NCBI GenBank assembly: GCA_027623555.1
Contig: JAQBSZ010000002.1
Span: forward strand, 62,001 to 126,000
Direction: 5' to 3'
Length of the DNA stretch: 64,000 bases
From: Pseudomonadota bacterium
GTDB lineage: Bacteria > Pseudomonadota > Gammaproteobacteria > Pseudomonadales > Pseudohongiellaceae
The stretch's first letter is position 1; every line of letters begins with the position of its first letter. Below are positions 1 to 9,540 of this stretch, piece after piece. The translations under genes were made by a program, and so were the position numbers. Under the pieces are notes generated by a model, which saw nothing but the letters and a program-made list of their open reading frames with translations, had not been told where the DNA came from and did not search any database.

Positions 1-608
1 AAACGATCCCGTTGTTTAGGGTCGGCGACGCCAACCGTCCAGGGTTGATTGTCTGGTTGGGCGCCAATCACCGCGAAGTCGCCACCTAGATTTACCAGGC
101 CGTGATTGACTCCCAGGCGCCGCCCCAGTTTGGCTACGGCATCTGCCGCATATTCCTTTACGATGCCGCCAAAATCGATCTCCATTCCAGCAGGCATCAG
201 CAGACGGGAGTTTCGCCAGCTAAGTCGATTAAAACCAATTCGCGGCAAGAGAGCATCGATCTGTGCCTGAGCGGGAACTTGGGCAGTCCTGAAATCCCAG
301 ATTCTACTGAGTGCTCCGGCAGTAATGTCAAACAGACCATTACTCTGCTCGAAGCAGGTCAATGCATGATCAAATAAGGACCTGGTTTCTGAGTCGATCT
401 TAATTCCCAGCTTGTCTCCAGCCGAATAGTTAATTGCGGTAACCAGGCTATTACTTCGGTATCTTGAATATTTCTGTTCCAGTCGCCTTACTTCGGTAGT
501 GAGTTGACGGACGATGCGTTTTGCATTAATTCTGGATTCGTCAAAAATCTGAAATTCGCAATACCCACCCATGGCATTAATCGAGAAGCGTTTTAAAGAT
601 GGATTCAT
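1..608 (-). CDS. apbE: ApbE-like FAD:protein FMN transferase (partial, C-terminus outside the window)
   Basis: Reverse-strand translation from ATG at 608: MNPSLKRFSINAMGGYCEFQIFDESRINAKR...LFDITAGALSRIWDFR...IDFGGIVKEYAADAVAKLGRRLGVNHGLVNLGGDFAVIGAQPDNQPWTVGVADP; contains ApbE-type 'DFGGIVKEYAAD' and 'GLVNLGGDFAVIG' motifs. Open to the window edge. Confidence 0.85.
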   Translation of the reverse strand, partial: MNPSLKRFSINAMGGYCEFQIFDESRINAKRIVRQLTTEVRRLEQKYSRYRSNSLVTAINYSAGDKLGIKIDSETRSLFDHALTCFEQSNGLFDITAGALSRIWDFRTAQVPAQAQIDALLPRIGFNRLSWRNSRLLMPAGMEIDFGGIVKEYAADAVAKLGRRLGVNHGLVNLGGDFAVIGAQPDNQPWTVGVADPKQRDR

Positions 609-625
609 GATTCTGTATTGACTGC

Positions 626-1783
626 CTAAAAGGAGTAATCGAAACCCAGAGAAATGCGATTATAGCGCACCAGGGCGGTACTGGGTTGGGAGACTGCGTA
701 AGCAGAGTACGCTTCGTTTGCAACGTAACGCTCGGCGGTCAGTACTGCAGTCCAGGCACCGAGATCTGCAATCAGACTCAGTCCTCCACTGTATGCACCA
801 AAAGCGGCGAGTCGATAGTCACTGGATTGATATTCAGACAACGGCTTAAGAAAGTCGTCCACATTAGTAAAGAAATCGGCAGCAGATTGACTGTAGTAGC
901 GCACAGTTGGAACCAATTGCAGGGAATTGCTCAAATTCTGGAACCAGGCCACATCGAAAGTCTGCGAGCTGATTCCGAAATCATCGTGATAGAAACGGTA
1001 ATTTACATGCAATGATGCATCGGCAGCGACGAAAAAGCGCCGGTACGAATTAGTCAATGCTATTTGGGTTTTATCCTGGGGCCTGACATCACGCAGCTTA
1101 TATGGATCACTAAGAAAACCTGATTGTTCGGTAAGGCTTAAAGCGACTTGAAAAGTAGATACTTGATTTATCACCTGACTGATCGATAGCACCGCCGATG
1201 TGCTGCTCTTGTCTTCGCTCACCACACGATTAAACAGTTCGGCATCAGTCGGGAAGATGTCATCAGATGAATAACTGAAACCTAAAGACACGGTAGTCAT
1301 TTCATCATTAAAATGGCGTTCGCCACTTAGCCCGAAATAAGTCGCACGATAATCATCTTCTTCAGAGTAACCAATATTGCCACCGATGCTGCCGTTTATG
1401 AGGTAGTAGCGTGTACCTACCGAGAGTTCGCTGCGTTTATCGCGTATACCACTGGCACCACTCAGGCTGACGATGGGCTCGCCATCCAGTCCTGTCGAGG
1501 TAAACCACGGTGACGCTCCAGTTAGAGATTCATAATTAGCATCCACCTGAAGTGAGAAGTTTCTGCCAACGGGAGAGATCAGTTGAAACTGGTGAACGTC
1601 AATATCGTAGCGGTCCAGGTCTCCGAAGGGTGCTTCGCGGCGAGACAGGTCATCCTCGGTATAGTTTGAAATCTTATAAGAAACTTTGTTCTGCGTCGGA
1701 GGGGCGTCGGCGTTAGCGATGCCGGGAAGCGCCAGCGCCGTGGTGGAGAGGGCAATCAGGCTGCGAGAATGTTTGGGGTTCAA
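626..1783 (-). CDS. DUF3570-like outer-membrane beta-rich protein
   Basis: 385-aa ORF with signal peptide, alternating aromatic beta-barrel-like strands and C-terminal ...YNRISLGFDYSF; context next to a DUF4266-like protein and ApbE. Confidence 0.7.
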   Translation of the reverse strand: MNPKHSRSLIALSTTALALPGIANADAPPTQNKVSYKISNYTEDDLSRREAPFGDLDRYDIDVHQFQLISPVGRNFSLQVDANYESLTGASPWFTSTGLDGEPIVSLSGASGIRDKRSELSVGTRYYLINGSIGGNIGYSEEDDYRATYFGLSGERHFNDEMTTVSLGFSYSSDDIFPTDAELFNRVVSEDKSSTSAVLSISQVINQVSTFQVALSLTEQSGFLSDPYKLRDVRPQDKTQIALTNSYRRFFVAADASLHVNYRFYHDDFGISSQTFDVAWFQNLSNSLQLVPTVRYYSQSAADFFTNVDDFLKPLSEYQSSDYRLAAFGAYSGGLSLIADLGAWTAVLTAERYVANEAYSAYAVSQPSTALVRYNRISLGFDYSF

Positions 1784-1856
1784 TTTACTTGCCTCTGAAC
1801 GATCCGGTTCCAGGGCGCAGTCTGAAGCGGTCGTTTACTACCGCAGCGTGCAGCGC

Positions 1857-2075
1857 TCAATTACACCCGCAGCCGCCGCCGGCCGCACTGTTGCCACCGG
1901 ATGATGCTTCCTTGCTGAAGAAGATGTGATCGTTCAACAGGCTCTCCAGAGGATCTGCTTCCCAGGCCATTTCCTGGCGGGCCAGAATGCCCCGTTCCCA
2001 GGGTCGCACTTGGGTGCAAGCAGTCAGAATAACCGTTGTTAATAACAGCAGTCCGATAGTCCGGGTAGTACGCAT
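1857..2075 (-). CDS. DUF4266-like small lipoprotein with C-terminal GGGCGCN
   Basis: 72 aa; lipobox-like LTAC after the signal peptide; TQVRPWERGILARQEMAWEADPLE...; ends AAGGGCGCN. Confidence 0.75.
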   Translation of the reverse strand: MRTTRTIGLLLLTTVILTACTQVRPWERGILARQEMAWEADPLESLLNDHIFFSKEASSGGNSAAGGGCGCN

Positions 2076-2078
2076 AGA

Positions 2079-2588
2079 CTATTCGCCCGCGAGGGCTTTC
2101 TCTATCGCTGCCTCGATAATCTCCATGTCACCGGAGCGGAATCCCGTATGCACCAGTTCTACCTCGCCGGCAGCGTTTATCAGGTAGGAAGTCGGCATGC
2201 CAATTACCTGGAACAATTCCGCCACATCTCCTTCTGGATCTGCAGGAATGAGAAAATCCAATGGAGTATCGAGGAGAAAGTCCAGACCGTCTTCGATTGG
2301 ATTATCTACAGTGATGGCAACCACCTCCAGACCCTGATCCTTGTACTTGTGATACATCTCGTTATAGAGCGGTAAGGAAATCAGGCAGGGGGCACACCAG
2401 GATGCCCAGAAATCTACAAATATTGTCTTGCCAGCGAGCCCTTCGAGTGAGATTGGCGGCTGACCGGCGTAAATAGACGGCAGGTCGAAGTTCGGGGCTG
2501 GGTCACCTTCTTCGACTGCCAGCACGGCGGTACAAAGCGTGGTGAGAGCTATTGCACAGAGAGGTTGTAATCGGTGCTTGAGGGACAT
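2079..2588 (-). CDS. TlpA-like thioredoxin-fold protein (periplasmic)
   Basis: Likely start MSLKHRLQPL at 2588 within the longer ORF; motif FVDFWASWCAPCLISLPLYNEM (CxxC), signal peptide. Confidence 0.85.
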   Translation of the reverse strand: MSLKHRLQPLCAIALTTLCTAVLAVEEGDPAPNFDLPSIYAGQPPISLEGLAGKTIFVDFWASWCAPCLISLPLYNEMYHKYKDQGLEVVAITVDNPIEDGLDFLLDTPLDFLIPADPEGDVAELFQVIGMPTSYLINAAGEVELVHTGFRSGDMEIIEAAIEKALAGE

Positions 2589-2734
2589 GTGTTTTCCTTT
2601 ACTTTTTTCTGCACGGTACGATGTTCTGGTTGAAGCGGCAATCCTGACCTGATCTGGCCGATGACACCGCACTCTTTCAGCTATATCGACTATAACGTAC
2701 CAGATTTAGATTCGTCTACATCAGCAGACCTGAA

Positions 2735-3889
2735 TTAAGCGGGAATCATTGCCTGATCGCGCAGGTTTCGAAGCATTTGTTGCCAGCGACGTTTCTGGAA
2801 TTTAAGCTTGTGCTGGATCTCGCGATACCTGTCTCGCAGCTGCAACTGCTCCCACTGCTCCCACTGACTCAGGGTCTCCTGGAACTGTTTTTCCTTTGAC
2901 TCATACCAGGCCTGGCGATGCTCAGTCCAAAGTTGCAGAGTTTTCTGGAATTGCTGGTATTCCTGTTCGAGCCGCAGGCGCCAGTTCTCAGGGATGTTTA
3001 ATGTTTCGCAATTCCTGGTCACGCGGCGGTACTGCATCTCCAACCTGGCGGTTTCTCGCTGTGCCAGGGTACTGCGTTTCAGGTCGCGAGTGAGGCCTAC
3101 AAAGGAGCACAATCTGATCATCCATTTGGTCGGATCGAACTGCCACCAGCGAACCCCATTTCGATAATCCCACTGAAAAGTATGGTGAAAATTATGGTAG
3201 CCCTCGCCGAACGTGATGAGCGCTATTAGTGAGTTGTCCCGAGCGGAGCTTGCATCGCTGTAGGGCTGGCGACCCCACATATGTGCCAGCGAATTAATCA
3301 GGTAAGTCACATGTTGGCTCAGCACCAGTCGCAGCAGGCCACCCAACAAAAGTCCGGCAATGATATCTCCATGGATAAGCCCCAACAGCGCCGGCAGACC
3401 GATGTTCATTACCAAGACCAGGAGTAAATAATTTTTGTGTTGCCAGACGACGATCGGATCCTTCTCCAGGTCTTTGACATTGGAAAAACCGTTATTGCCG
3501 CTGGAGTAATTCCGCAGAATCCAGCCGATGTGGGAAAACCAGAATCCACGCCCTGCCGAATAAGGGTCGCGGGCATTATTGTCGACGAACTGATGGTGTC
3601 GGCGGTGGTCCGAAGCCCAGTGCAATACATCGTTCTGCAAGGCGCAGGCTCCGCCTAGCGCGAACAGTACTCTCAATAGTGGATGCGCTGTGTAAGTCTT
3701 GTGAGACCAGAGTCGGTGGTAGCCTGCGGTGATCGACATACCACAGAATCCCATGAGAAGGATGAACACTAGCCACTCATAGAGATCGTAACCGTAAAAA
3801 AATCCGTAAAGAGGCACGAGCGTAATAGCGGCAGCCGGTGTCATGCTAAACAGTATCATGTTGGTCCAGTTTATCGGGGCTTTTTCCAT
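2735..3889 (-). CDS. Acyl-CoA / fatty acid delta-9 desaturase
   Basis: Three histidine boxes: HRLWSH, HRRHH, GEGYHNFHH; Trp/Gln-rich C-terminal extension. Confidence 0.92.
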   Translation of the reverse strand: MEKAPINWTNMILFSMTPAAAITLVPLYGFFYGYDLYEWLVFILLMGFCGMSITAGYHRLWSHKTYTAHPLLRVLFALGGACALQNDVLHWASDHRRHHQFVDNNARDPYSAGRGFWFSHIGWILRNYSSGNNGFSNVKDLEKDPIVVWQHKNYLLLVLVMNIGLPALLGLIHGDIIAGLLLGGLLRLVLSQHVTYLINSLAHMWGRQPYSDASSARDNSLIALITFGEGYHNFHHTFQWDYRNGVRWWQFDPTKWMIRLCSFVGLTRDLKRSTLAQRETARLEMQYRRVTRNCETLNIPENWRLRLEQEYQQFQKTLQLWTEHRQAWYESKEKQFQETLSQWEQWEQLQLRDRYREIQHKLKFQKRRWQQMLRNLRDQAMIPA

Positions 3890-3962
3890 GGGATCGGTTC
3901 CTAAGGTAGTCTGTCAGCTGCTTCGACAGAATTCTGCTGCTTAAGTTCAAGTTTGCTCTTTT

Positions 3963-4082
3963 GTCGCTGACTTCGTCCAGCTGCTGGTCGCTGACTTCGT
4001 CCAGCTGCTGGTCGCTGACTTCGTCCAGCTGCTGGTCGCTGACTTCGTCCAGCTGCTGGTCGCTGACTTCGTCCAGCTGCTG
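3963..4082. repeat. Perfect tandem repeat, 5 x 24 bp (gtcgctgacttcgtccagctgctg)
   Basis: Read directly: five identical 24-bp units at 3963, 3987, 4011, 4035 and 4059. Confidence 0.98.
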
Positions 4083-4235
4083 ATCTCGGTGTGTAGTCGA
4101 CCGCATGGCGGCAAACAGGTTTGGATTATAAGTAAGCAGATAAATAGTTTATGAATGCTCGTTTGCCTCAGTGGTAACATCCCATGTAGGCAGCGCTCTT
4201 GGCAAGCGTTGATTGCAAAAATAGATGAGGTGCAG

Positions 4236-4445
4236 ATGGACGAAAAAATAATAGAGCTGGAGACTAAATTCAGCTTTCAGGAAGACTTGTTGCAGACGCT
4301 GAATGAGGCGATTATTCGGCAACAACACCAACTCGATCAGTTGCAACTCGAGCTGACGCGGATGCAGGCACTGCTCCTTGAATTACAGGCAGAGCCAGAA
4401 ATTGATGATCCGACTCAGGCACATGAAAAGCCGCCGCACTATTAA
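4236..4445 (+). CDS. slyX: SlyX family protein
   Basis: MDEKIIELETKFSFQEDLLQTLNEAIIRQQHQLDQLQLELTRMQ...KPPHY: short coiled coil with the typical C-terminal PPHY. Internal ATG at 4236 preferred over the track start at 4155. Confidence 0.9.
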   Translation: MDEKIIELETKFSFQEDLLQTLNEAIIRQQHQLDQLQLELTRMQALLLELQAEPEIDDPTQAHEKPPHY

Positions 4446-4524
4446 TTCCACAGCTTGATTAATTCGCTAGCTTGATCGCGTGGCTACGCCGGCCTGACCT
4501 CAGGTCGTTAGAAGCAATCTGCTC

Positions 4525-4935
4525 TCAGGGAGCGGCGGCGACGTCTTCTGCCTGCAGTCCTTTTTCTCCTTCACAGACGATAAACTCGACACGTTGACCA
4601 TCACGCAGTACACGGTGTCCTTCTCCTCGAATTGAACGGAAATGGACGAACACATCTTCGCCACTGTCTCTGGTAATAAACCCGAATCCTTTGTTGGCGT
4701 TGAACCATTTCACGTTACCGCTCTCCCGTTCACTCTGATCGTAATGTTCGAAATCAGAGTGAGGAAGCGTGGTTCTACTCCAGAATGCGCTGACAAGTAA
4801 CAATACAAAAAGAGACAGGACGATAATTGGCAGATTAGAACTACCAAGTTGAAACTGTTGTGCACTTAGCAAGTACAGGGGAACTCCGGCCAGCACCGTA
4901 AGTACGGCCGCGATGAAAACAGGTTTGTTGGACAT
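4525..4935 (-). CDS. Membrane-anchored cold-shock-domain protein
   Basis: Start [12 protein letters not shown] at 4935; two hydrophobic helices followed by [46 protein letters not shown] (CSD RNP motifs). Confidence 0.88.
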   Translation of the reverse strand: MSNKPVFIAAVLTVLAGVPLYLLSAQQFQLGSSNLPIIVLSLFVLLLVSAFWSRTTLPHSDFEHYDQSERESGNVKWFNANKGFGFITRDSGEDVFVHFRSIRGEGHRVLRDGQRVEFIVCEGEKGLQAEDVAAAP

Positions 4936-5291
4936 GGAACTTCTCTTGCGTATTTTTATTGAGTTATTGATCTGTAATTGATCAGGTATTGAGCGGGTTA
5001 TTGCTCTTTTCTGGAAATCTGGGTACTCCCGGAATGCTTGCGTGCTGTTCGCTCGTCTGGCTCGCGTTTGGTAAGGGAATGCCCTGCATAAAAATACACT
5101 ACCCGCCCCGTAAAGAAAACTGCTTCGGAACTCACTGGTTTCATTAGCAAAATCAGGCTTTCCCTTCAGCTTCAATTCAGGTTCCGATTGCTAGATTAGC
5201 AACAATGTAGGGATATTCCCGAATCCGGCAGAAATTGCTGGATCTGAAAGTAATCGGAAGTGTTTCATAGCCCTTTTGATGGACTGGCTTT

Positions 5292-5846
5292 TTGATGAAC
5301 TATAGAGAGGATCGCAGGATGAATAGCAAACCAGCACTGGTCATAGGAGCAGTTCTCGGCCTGGCAGGAGCTTCAGCAACCGCCGAAACCAGCATTGAGT
5401 ATGCCGAAGTTATTGAAGCGCGGCCCATCTACCGGGTTGTGAAAATATCCACTCCCCAGGAGCAGTGCTGGGAGGAAGAACTCGCCATCGATAGCTATTC
5501 GGACCGCAATCGCTCGAATACTCCGGTACTTGTGAGCACGCTTATCGGTGGAGCCATCGGTAACGCTGTAGGCCATAATAAATCGAACAAACGAGTCGGG
5601 GCAGTCCTGGGTGCCCTGTTGGGCCACTCTATTGGACGTGATATTATCCGCCAGGGTGACCAGCCTGAATACCGCGAATATCAGACAGTCCAGCGCTGTG
5701 ACACGGTATATCAACAACACGAAGAAGAGCGACTGGTTGGTTACCAGGTAACTTACCTCTATAACGGCGAAGAGTTCTCAATTCGTACCGAGTCTGATCC
5801 AGGGGAGCAGATTCAACTCAGGGTAAGTGTGCAGCCAGTGCTGTAA
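5292..5846 (+). CDS. Glycine-zipper 2TM domain protein (17 kDa surface antigen-like)
   Basis: VSTLIGGAIGNAVGHNKSNKRVGAVLGALLGHSIGRDI glycine zipper; signal peptide, start probably at 5319. Confidence 0.8.
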   Translation: MMNYREDRRMNSKPALVIGAVLGLAGASATAETSIEYAEVIEARPIYRVVKISTPQEQCWEEELAIDSYSDRNRSNTPVLVSTLIGGAIGNAVGHNKSNKRVGAVLGALLGHSIGRDIIRQGDQPEYREYQTVQRCDTVYQQHEEERLVGYQVTYLYNGEEFSIRTESDPGEQIQLRVSVQPVL

Positions 5847-5857
5847 ATCGACCCGGG

Positions 5858-6241
5858 ATGCCTGGACACCAGTCTTTGCCAAACCCAGGTACGCTGAGGT
5901 GTATTTTGAAGAAACGGGGCATATTAAGTTTTACCGCATATTTACTGATGGCAGTGGCAGGGATTAGCCATGCACAGCTGATGCCTTTTCAACAGGATCA
6001 GAATCAGCTGAACCGTGCCAACCGCGCTCAACAAATTCGCACCGAACCTCAGGCCAATGCCATGCTCACTGAACTGCAGGCGGTGAACCTGGCGAGGCAG
6101 CGATTTCCAGGTAATATCTTGCGTATTAGTCTGGTTGGTGAGGGTGAAACCCGCCGCTACCAGATTCGCATGGAAAATGAGGGCAAGGTATTCACTGTGT
6201 TTGTGCACGCATTTACCGGCAGGGTATCGGGTGGGACCTGA
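5858..6241 (+). CDS. PepSY-domain-like periplasmic protein
   Basis: AVNLARQRFPGNILRISLVGEGETRRYQIRMENEGKVFTVFVHAFTGRVSG resembles a PepSY domain; directly precedes a two-component system. Confidence 0.7.
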   Translation: MPGHQSLPNPGTLRCILKKRGILSFTAYLLMAVAGISHAQLMPFQQDQNQLNRANRAQQIRTEPQANAMLTELQAVNLARQRFPGNILRISLVGEGETRRYQIRMENEGKVFTVFVHAFTGRVSGGT

Positions 6242-6278
6242 TTTCCTTTAGCTACTGAATTCGCTGAATAGAAGGGGT

Positions 6279-6965
6279 ATGTCAGCTATGCGTTTACTAG
6301 TCGTGGAAGATGAAAGTCTGTTGCGTCAACAGCTCGAGCAGGGGCTTGTCAAGGAAGGATACGTTGTCGATGCCGCTGGCGATGGCAAGACCGGACTGTA
6401 CTATGCAACCGAATACAACTATGACGCAGCCATCATCGACATCGGGCTACCCGAGATAGACGGTATCTCCTTGATTCAGCAAATCCGTTCGGCAGGAAAG
6501 GAATTTCCAGTGTTGATTCTCACAGCACGGGGAGACTGGCAGGATAAGGTGACCGGGCTCGATGCGGGCGCCGATGACTATGTCGTCAAGCCTTTTCAAT
6601 TGGAAGAGATTCTAGCCCGACTCAATGCCTTGCTGCGCAGAGCGGCTGGTTTTGCCAAGTCGCAACTGGAATTTGGCCCCTTAAATCTCGACATATCAGC
6701 CAAGCGGCTCACAGTCAATGATGAAAATGTGGATTTGACGGCTTATGAATACAAGATGCTCGAATATTTGATGCTGCACCCTGGCCAGGTTATCTCCAAA
6801 AGTGAATTAACCGAGCATCTCTATGCGCAGGATTTCGATCGAGATAGTAATGTGCTGGAAGTGTTTGTGCGCAGGATACGACAGAAACTCGATCCTGATC
6901 AGACCTTGAAACCAATCGAAACGGTGCGCGGGCAGGGTTACCGTTTTAATCTCTCCGAAGCCTGA
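6279..6965 (+). CDS. OmpR/PhoP-family response regulator
   Basis: REC domain (VVEDESLLRQQLEQGL..AIIDIGLPEIDGISL..VLILTARGDWQDKVTGLDAGADDYVVKPF) plus wHTH (SNVLEVFVRRIRQKLDP...ETVRGQGYRF). Confidence 0.93.
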   Translation: MSAMRLLVVEDESLLRQQLEQGLVKEGYVVDAAGDGKTGLYYATEYNYDAAIIDIGLPEIDGISLIQQIRSAGKEFPVLILTARGDWQDKVTGLDAGADDYVVKPFQLEEILARLNALLRRAAGFAKSQLEFGPLNLDISAKRLTVNDENVDLTAYEYKMLEYLMLHPGQVISKSELTEHLYAQDFDRDSNVLEVFVRRIRQKLDPDQTLKPIETVRGQGYRFNLSEA

Positions 6966-6987
6966 CATTATTCGTCGCAAATCTGGT

Positions 6988-8382
6988 ATGACGCCTGAAT
7001 CTCATCTACCAGATTACTCTCTTCAGTCAAGACTGTTGATTGCATTCAGCGTGCTGCTGTTTGTGTTTCTCGGATTTACCGGCATTGTTCTGGATCGGGC
7101 ATTCAGGAACAGTATCGAGGCGGGAGCGGCGGACCGATTGCAGGATAAAATCTACCTGATACTGGCTGCTGTTGAAGAAGATGCCGGCGAATTCTATTTT
7201 TTGGAAGACTTGCAAGAACCACGCTTCAGTGTGTTGAACTCCGGTTTGTATGGTTTTATCAGTCAATCCAGTTTGGGCGAGCTATGGCGTAGTGAATCGG
7301 CTCGTACATTTGAGCTGCCCGATTCGCAAGTTTTCCGGCAACGGGTTGCAGTGGGAGATTCCCTGTTCAGCCGACTGCCCGGTGAGCTGGGTGAAGAATA
7401 TTTCCAGCTCAGTTATGGCATTCTCTGGGAAGATGGCATCAGTGAATACAGCTTTAGTGTCGTGGAGAATGCGGCTCCTTACTATTCGGAAATCTCAAAT
7501 TTTCGCAACAGCTTGTGGTCATGGCTTGGCGGTGTGGCGTTCCTGTTATTGCTGATTCAGTTCTTCCTGATGCGCTGGGGCTTATCCCCTTTACACAGAA
7601 TGGCTATTGATCTGAAGAAGATCGAATCGGGAAACCAGGACAAGCTGGAAGGTAGCTATCCCAGAGAACTGCGCGGAGTTGCCGACAATCTGAATTTGTT
7701 GATTGAAACGGAGCGAAAGCAACAGAGTCGTTATCGCACCACGTTGGGAGACTTGGCCCATAGTCTCAAGACACCGTTGGCCGTAGTTGCCGGAATTCTT
7801 CCGAAAATAAACTTCAATTCTACGGCTGACGTGAATCAGCAATTGGAGCAGGTGAACAATCAGCTCGAAAGAATGAATCAGATAGTGACCTATCAGTTAC
7901 AGCGGGCCGTGCAATCAACCGATGCCAGTTCTCTGGCGAAACAGGTAAATGTTACCAGGGCTGTCGAGAAGGTAGTCGATGCCCTGACCAAGGTGTATGC
8001 GGACAAATCCATCGAATTGCACAAGGAGCTGGACAAATCGGTAATTTTTAACGGAGATGAGAGAGACCTCATAGAGGTTCTGGGTAATGTGCTGGACAAC
8101 GCTTTCAAGTATGGAAGTAGGCATATTCAACTGCGCGTTGCAAAGATAACCGACAGGAGTCGCGGACTCGAGATTGTGGTTGAGGATGACGGGCCAGGAA
8201 TACCCGATGACAAACAGGAATATGTATTACAGCGAGGTGCCAGGGCTGACACTTTGGTACAGGGCCAGGGAATAGGTCTGGCAGTAGTAACCGATATAGT
8301 AAGTAGCTACTCAGGTGATATCAGCGTCGGGCGAAGCAAGCTCGGGGGTGCGCGCATCAGAATTGCCTTCAAATCGCCCTGA
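6988..8382 (+). CDS. PhoQ-like sensor histidine kinase
   Basis: Two TM segments, HAMP-like region, H-box LGDLAHSLKTPLAVV, N-box GNVLDNAFKYG, G-box DDGPGIPDDKQEYVLQRGARAD..GQGIGLAVV. Confidence 0.92.
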   Translation: MTPESHLPDYSLQSRLLIAFSVLLFVFLGFTGIVLDRAFRNSIEAGAADRLQDKIYLILAAVEEDAGEFYFLEDLQEPRFSVLNSGLYGFISQSSLGELWRSESARTFELPDSQVFRQRVAVGDSLFSRLPGELGEEYFQLSYGILWEDGISEYSFSVVENAAPYYSEISNFRNSLWSWLGGVAFLLLLIQFFLMRWGLSPLHRMAIDLKKIESGNQDKLEGSYPRELRGVADNLNLLIETERKQQSRYRTTLGDLAHSLKTPLAVVAGILPKINFNSTADVNQQLEQVNNQLERMNQIVTYQLQRAVQSTDASSLAKQVNVTRAVEKVVDALTKVYADKSIELHKELDKSVIFNGDERDLIEVLGNVLDNAFKYGSRHIQLRVAKITDRSRGLEIVVEDDGPGIPDDKQEYVLQRGARADTLVQGQGIGLAVVTDIVSSYSGDISVGRSKLGGARIRIAFKSP

Positions 8383-8387
8383 GTTTC

Positions 8388-9146
8388 TCAGAAAAGGAAT
8401 CCGGCAATCACCGCACAGAGCGTCATCAGAAACAGAAACCATTTAAGACTGTTCGGTGCTGCCCGTACGGCAATTTTCACTGCTAAGTGGGCACCCGCCA
8501 TCGACCCTGCGGCTAGAATCAAACCCGGTAGCCACCAGATCTGATCGAAGGCAATAAATACCACCACCGCAACCGAAGTGAACGCGAATGCACAGGTCGT
8601 CTTTAGCGCGTTGGCACGCAGCAGGTCATAGCGAAGTCCTCCTGCCAGAGCGGCCAACAGGATGAACCCGACGCCAGCCATCACGAAGCCACCATAGATG
8701 CCGGCGGCAAACAAGCCCCACCAGGCACCGCGATGTTCGTTTGGCGAGAGGGTTGGTGTGCCTGGCGGCGGAGCGATGATTTCGGGCCTGAGCAGTATTA
8801 CCAGCGACATGCTGAGGATGGTCACCAACAGCACCGGCTTGAGGTAGAGATTTGGCAGCAAAGCCGCCGCTATGGCACCGCAGACCCCGCCAATCAGGGT
8901 TGGGATAAGGATAGGAATTATCGCCGGGCGGTCTAATGATTCATGTTTATCGTATCCGGCAATCCCGACAACTGATTGCAGAAGAATAGCGATCCGGTTG
9001 GTACCGTTGGCAATGTCGGCAGGCAAGCCCAGAATCATCAGGGCAGGTAGAGTCAGGTTAGAACCGCCCCCGGCCACCGTATTGATACCACCGGCCAGGA
9101 ATCCGGTCACGGTGAGGATCAGGATTGAGCTCAGATTTATTTCCAA
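8388..9146 (-). CDS. TauE/SafE (TSUP) family membrane transporter
   Basis: GFLAGGINTVAGGGSNLTLPALMILGLPADIANGTNRIAI and multiple TM helices. Confidence 0.88.
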   Translation of the reverse strand: MEINLSSILILTVTGFLAGGINTVAGGGSNLTLPALMILGLPADIANGTNRIAILLQSVVGIAGYDKHESLDRPAIIPILIPTLIGGVCGAIAAALLPNLYLKPVLLVTILSMSLVILLRPEIIAPPPGTPTLSPNEHRGAWWGLFAAGIYGGFVMAGVGFILLAALAGGLRYDLLRANALKTTCAFAFTSVAVVVFIAFDQIWWLPGLILAAGSMAGAHLAVKIAVRAAPNSLKWFLFLMTLCAVIAGFLF

Positions 9147-9540
9147 GGGACTTCCGTTGTGAGCACTGTGAATGGCATCGAGGCCACCTGTCTGGGGATT
9201 TCGGCCCGGAAGCGCCTGCCAGCATCTAACCGGCGCAAGCTTAGCAGAATAGGGTGACTAATGACTTTAAATGGGCCTTGCGCACCCACAGCATGCCAAA
9301 TTCAGGAATTGCAGCGGTCACTGCTTATCGGCACGTTGGGAAACTCCAGCCGGATGTGAAATCTGTCACAGTACTCTTAAATAAGTCGCTGAATTTACTG
9401 ATTCTTTTAGCTGATTCACAGTCTTTTCTGGGCCATCGGATAAGGTGAGCAGCACTGGTTTGACCGGTGGCTATTGAATTAACGGCACCGGAACCGACAA
9501 AGTAAGCAGGGATTAGAGATTACGGGCATCAGAGGGGGTC

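Noticed and set aside
3846-4106. ORF encoding the (DQQLDEVS)5 repeat as a confident protein gene
   Set aside because: Repeat length divisible by three keeps several frames open (also 3947..4180); no clear RBS and it overlaps the desaturase start. Kept only as a repeat and finding.
9254-9448. ORF 9254..9448 upstream of fimT
   Set aside because: Short, no motif, unsupported start; region looks like an upstream regulatory interval.
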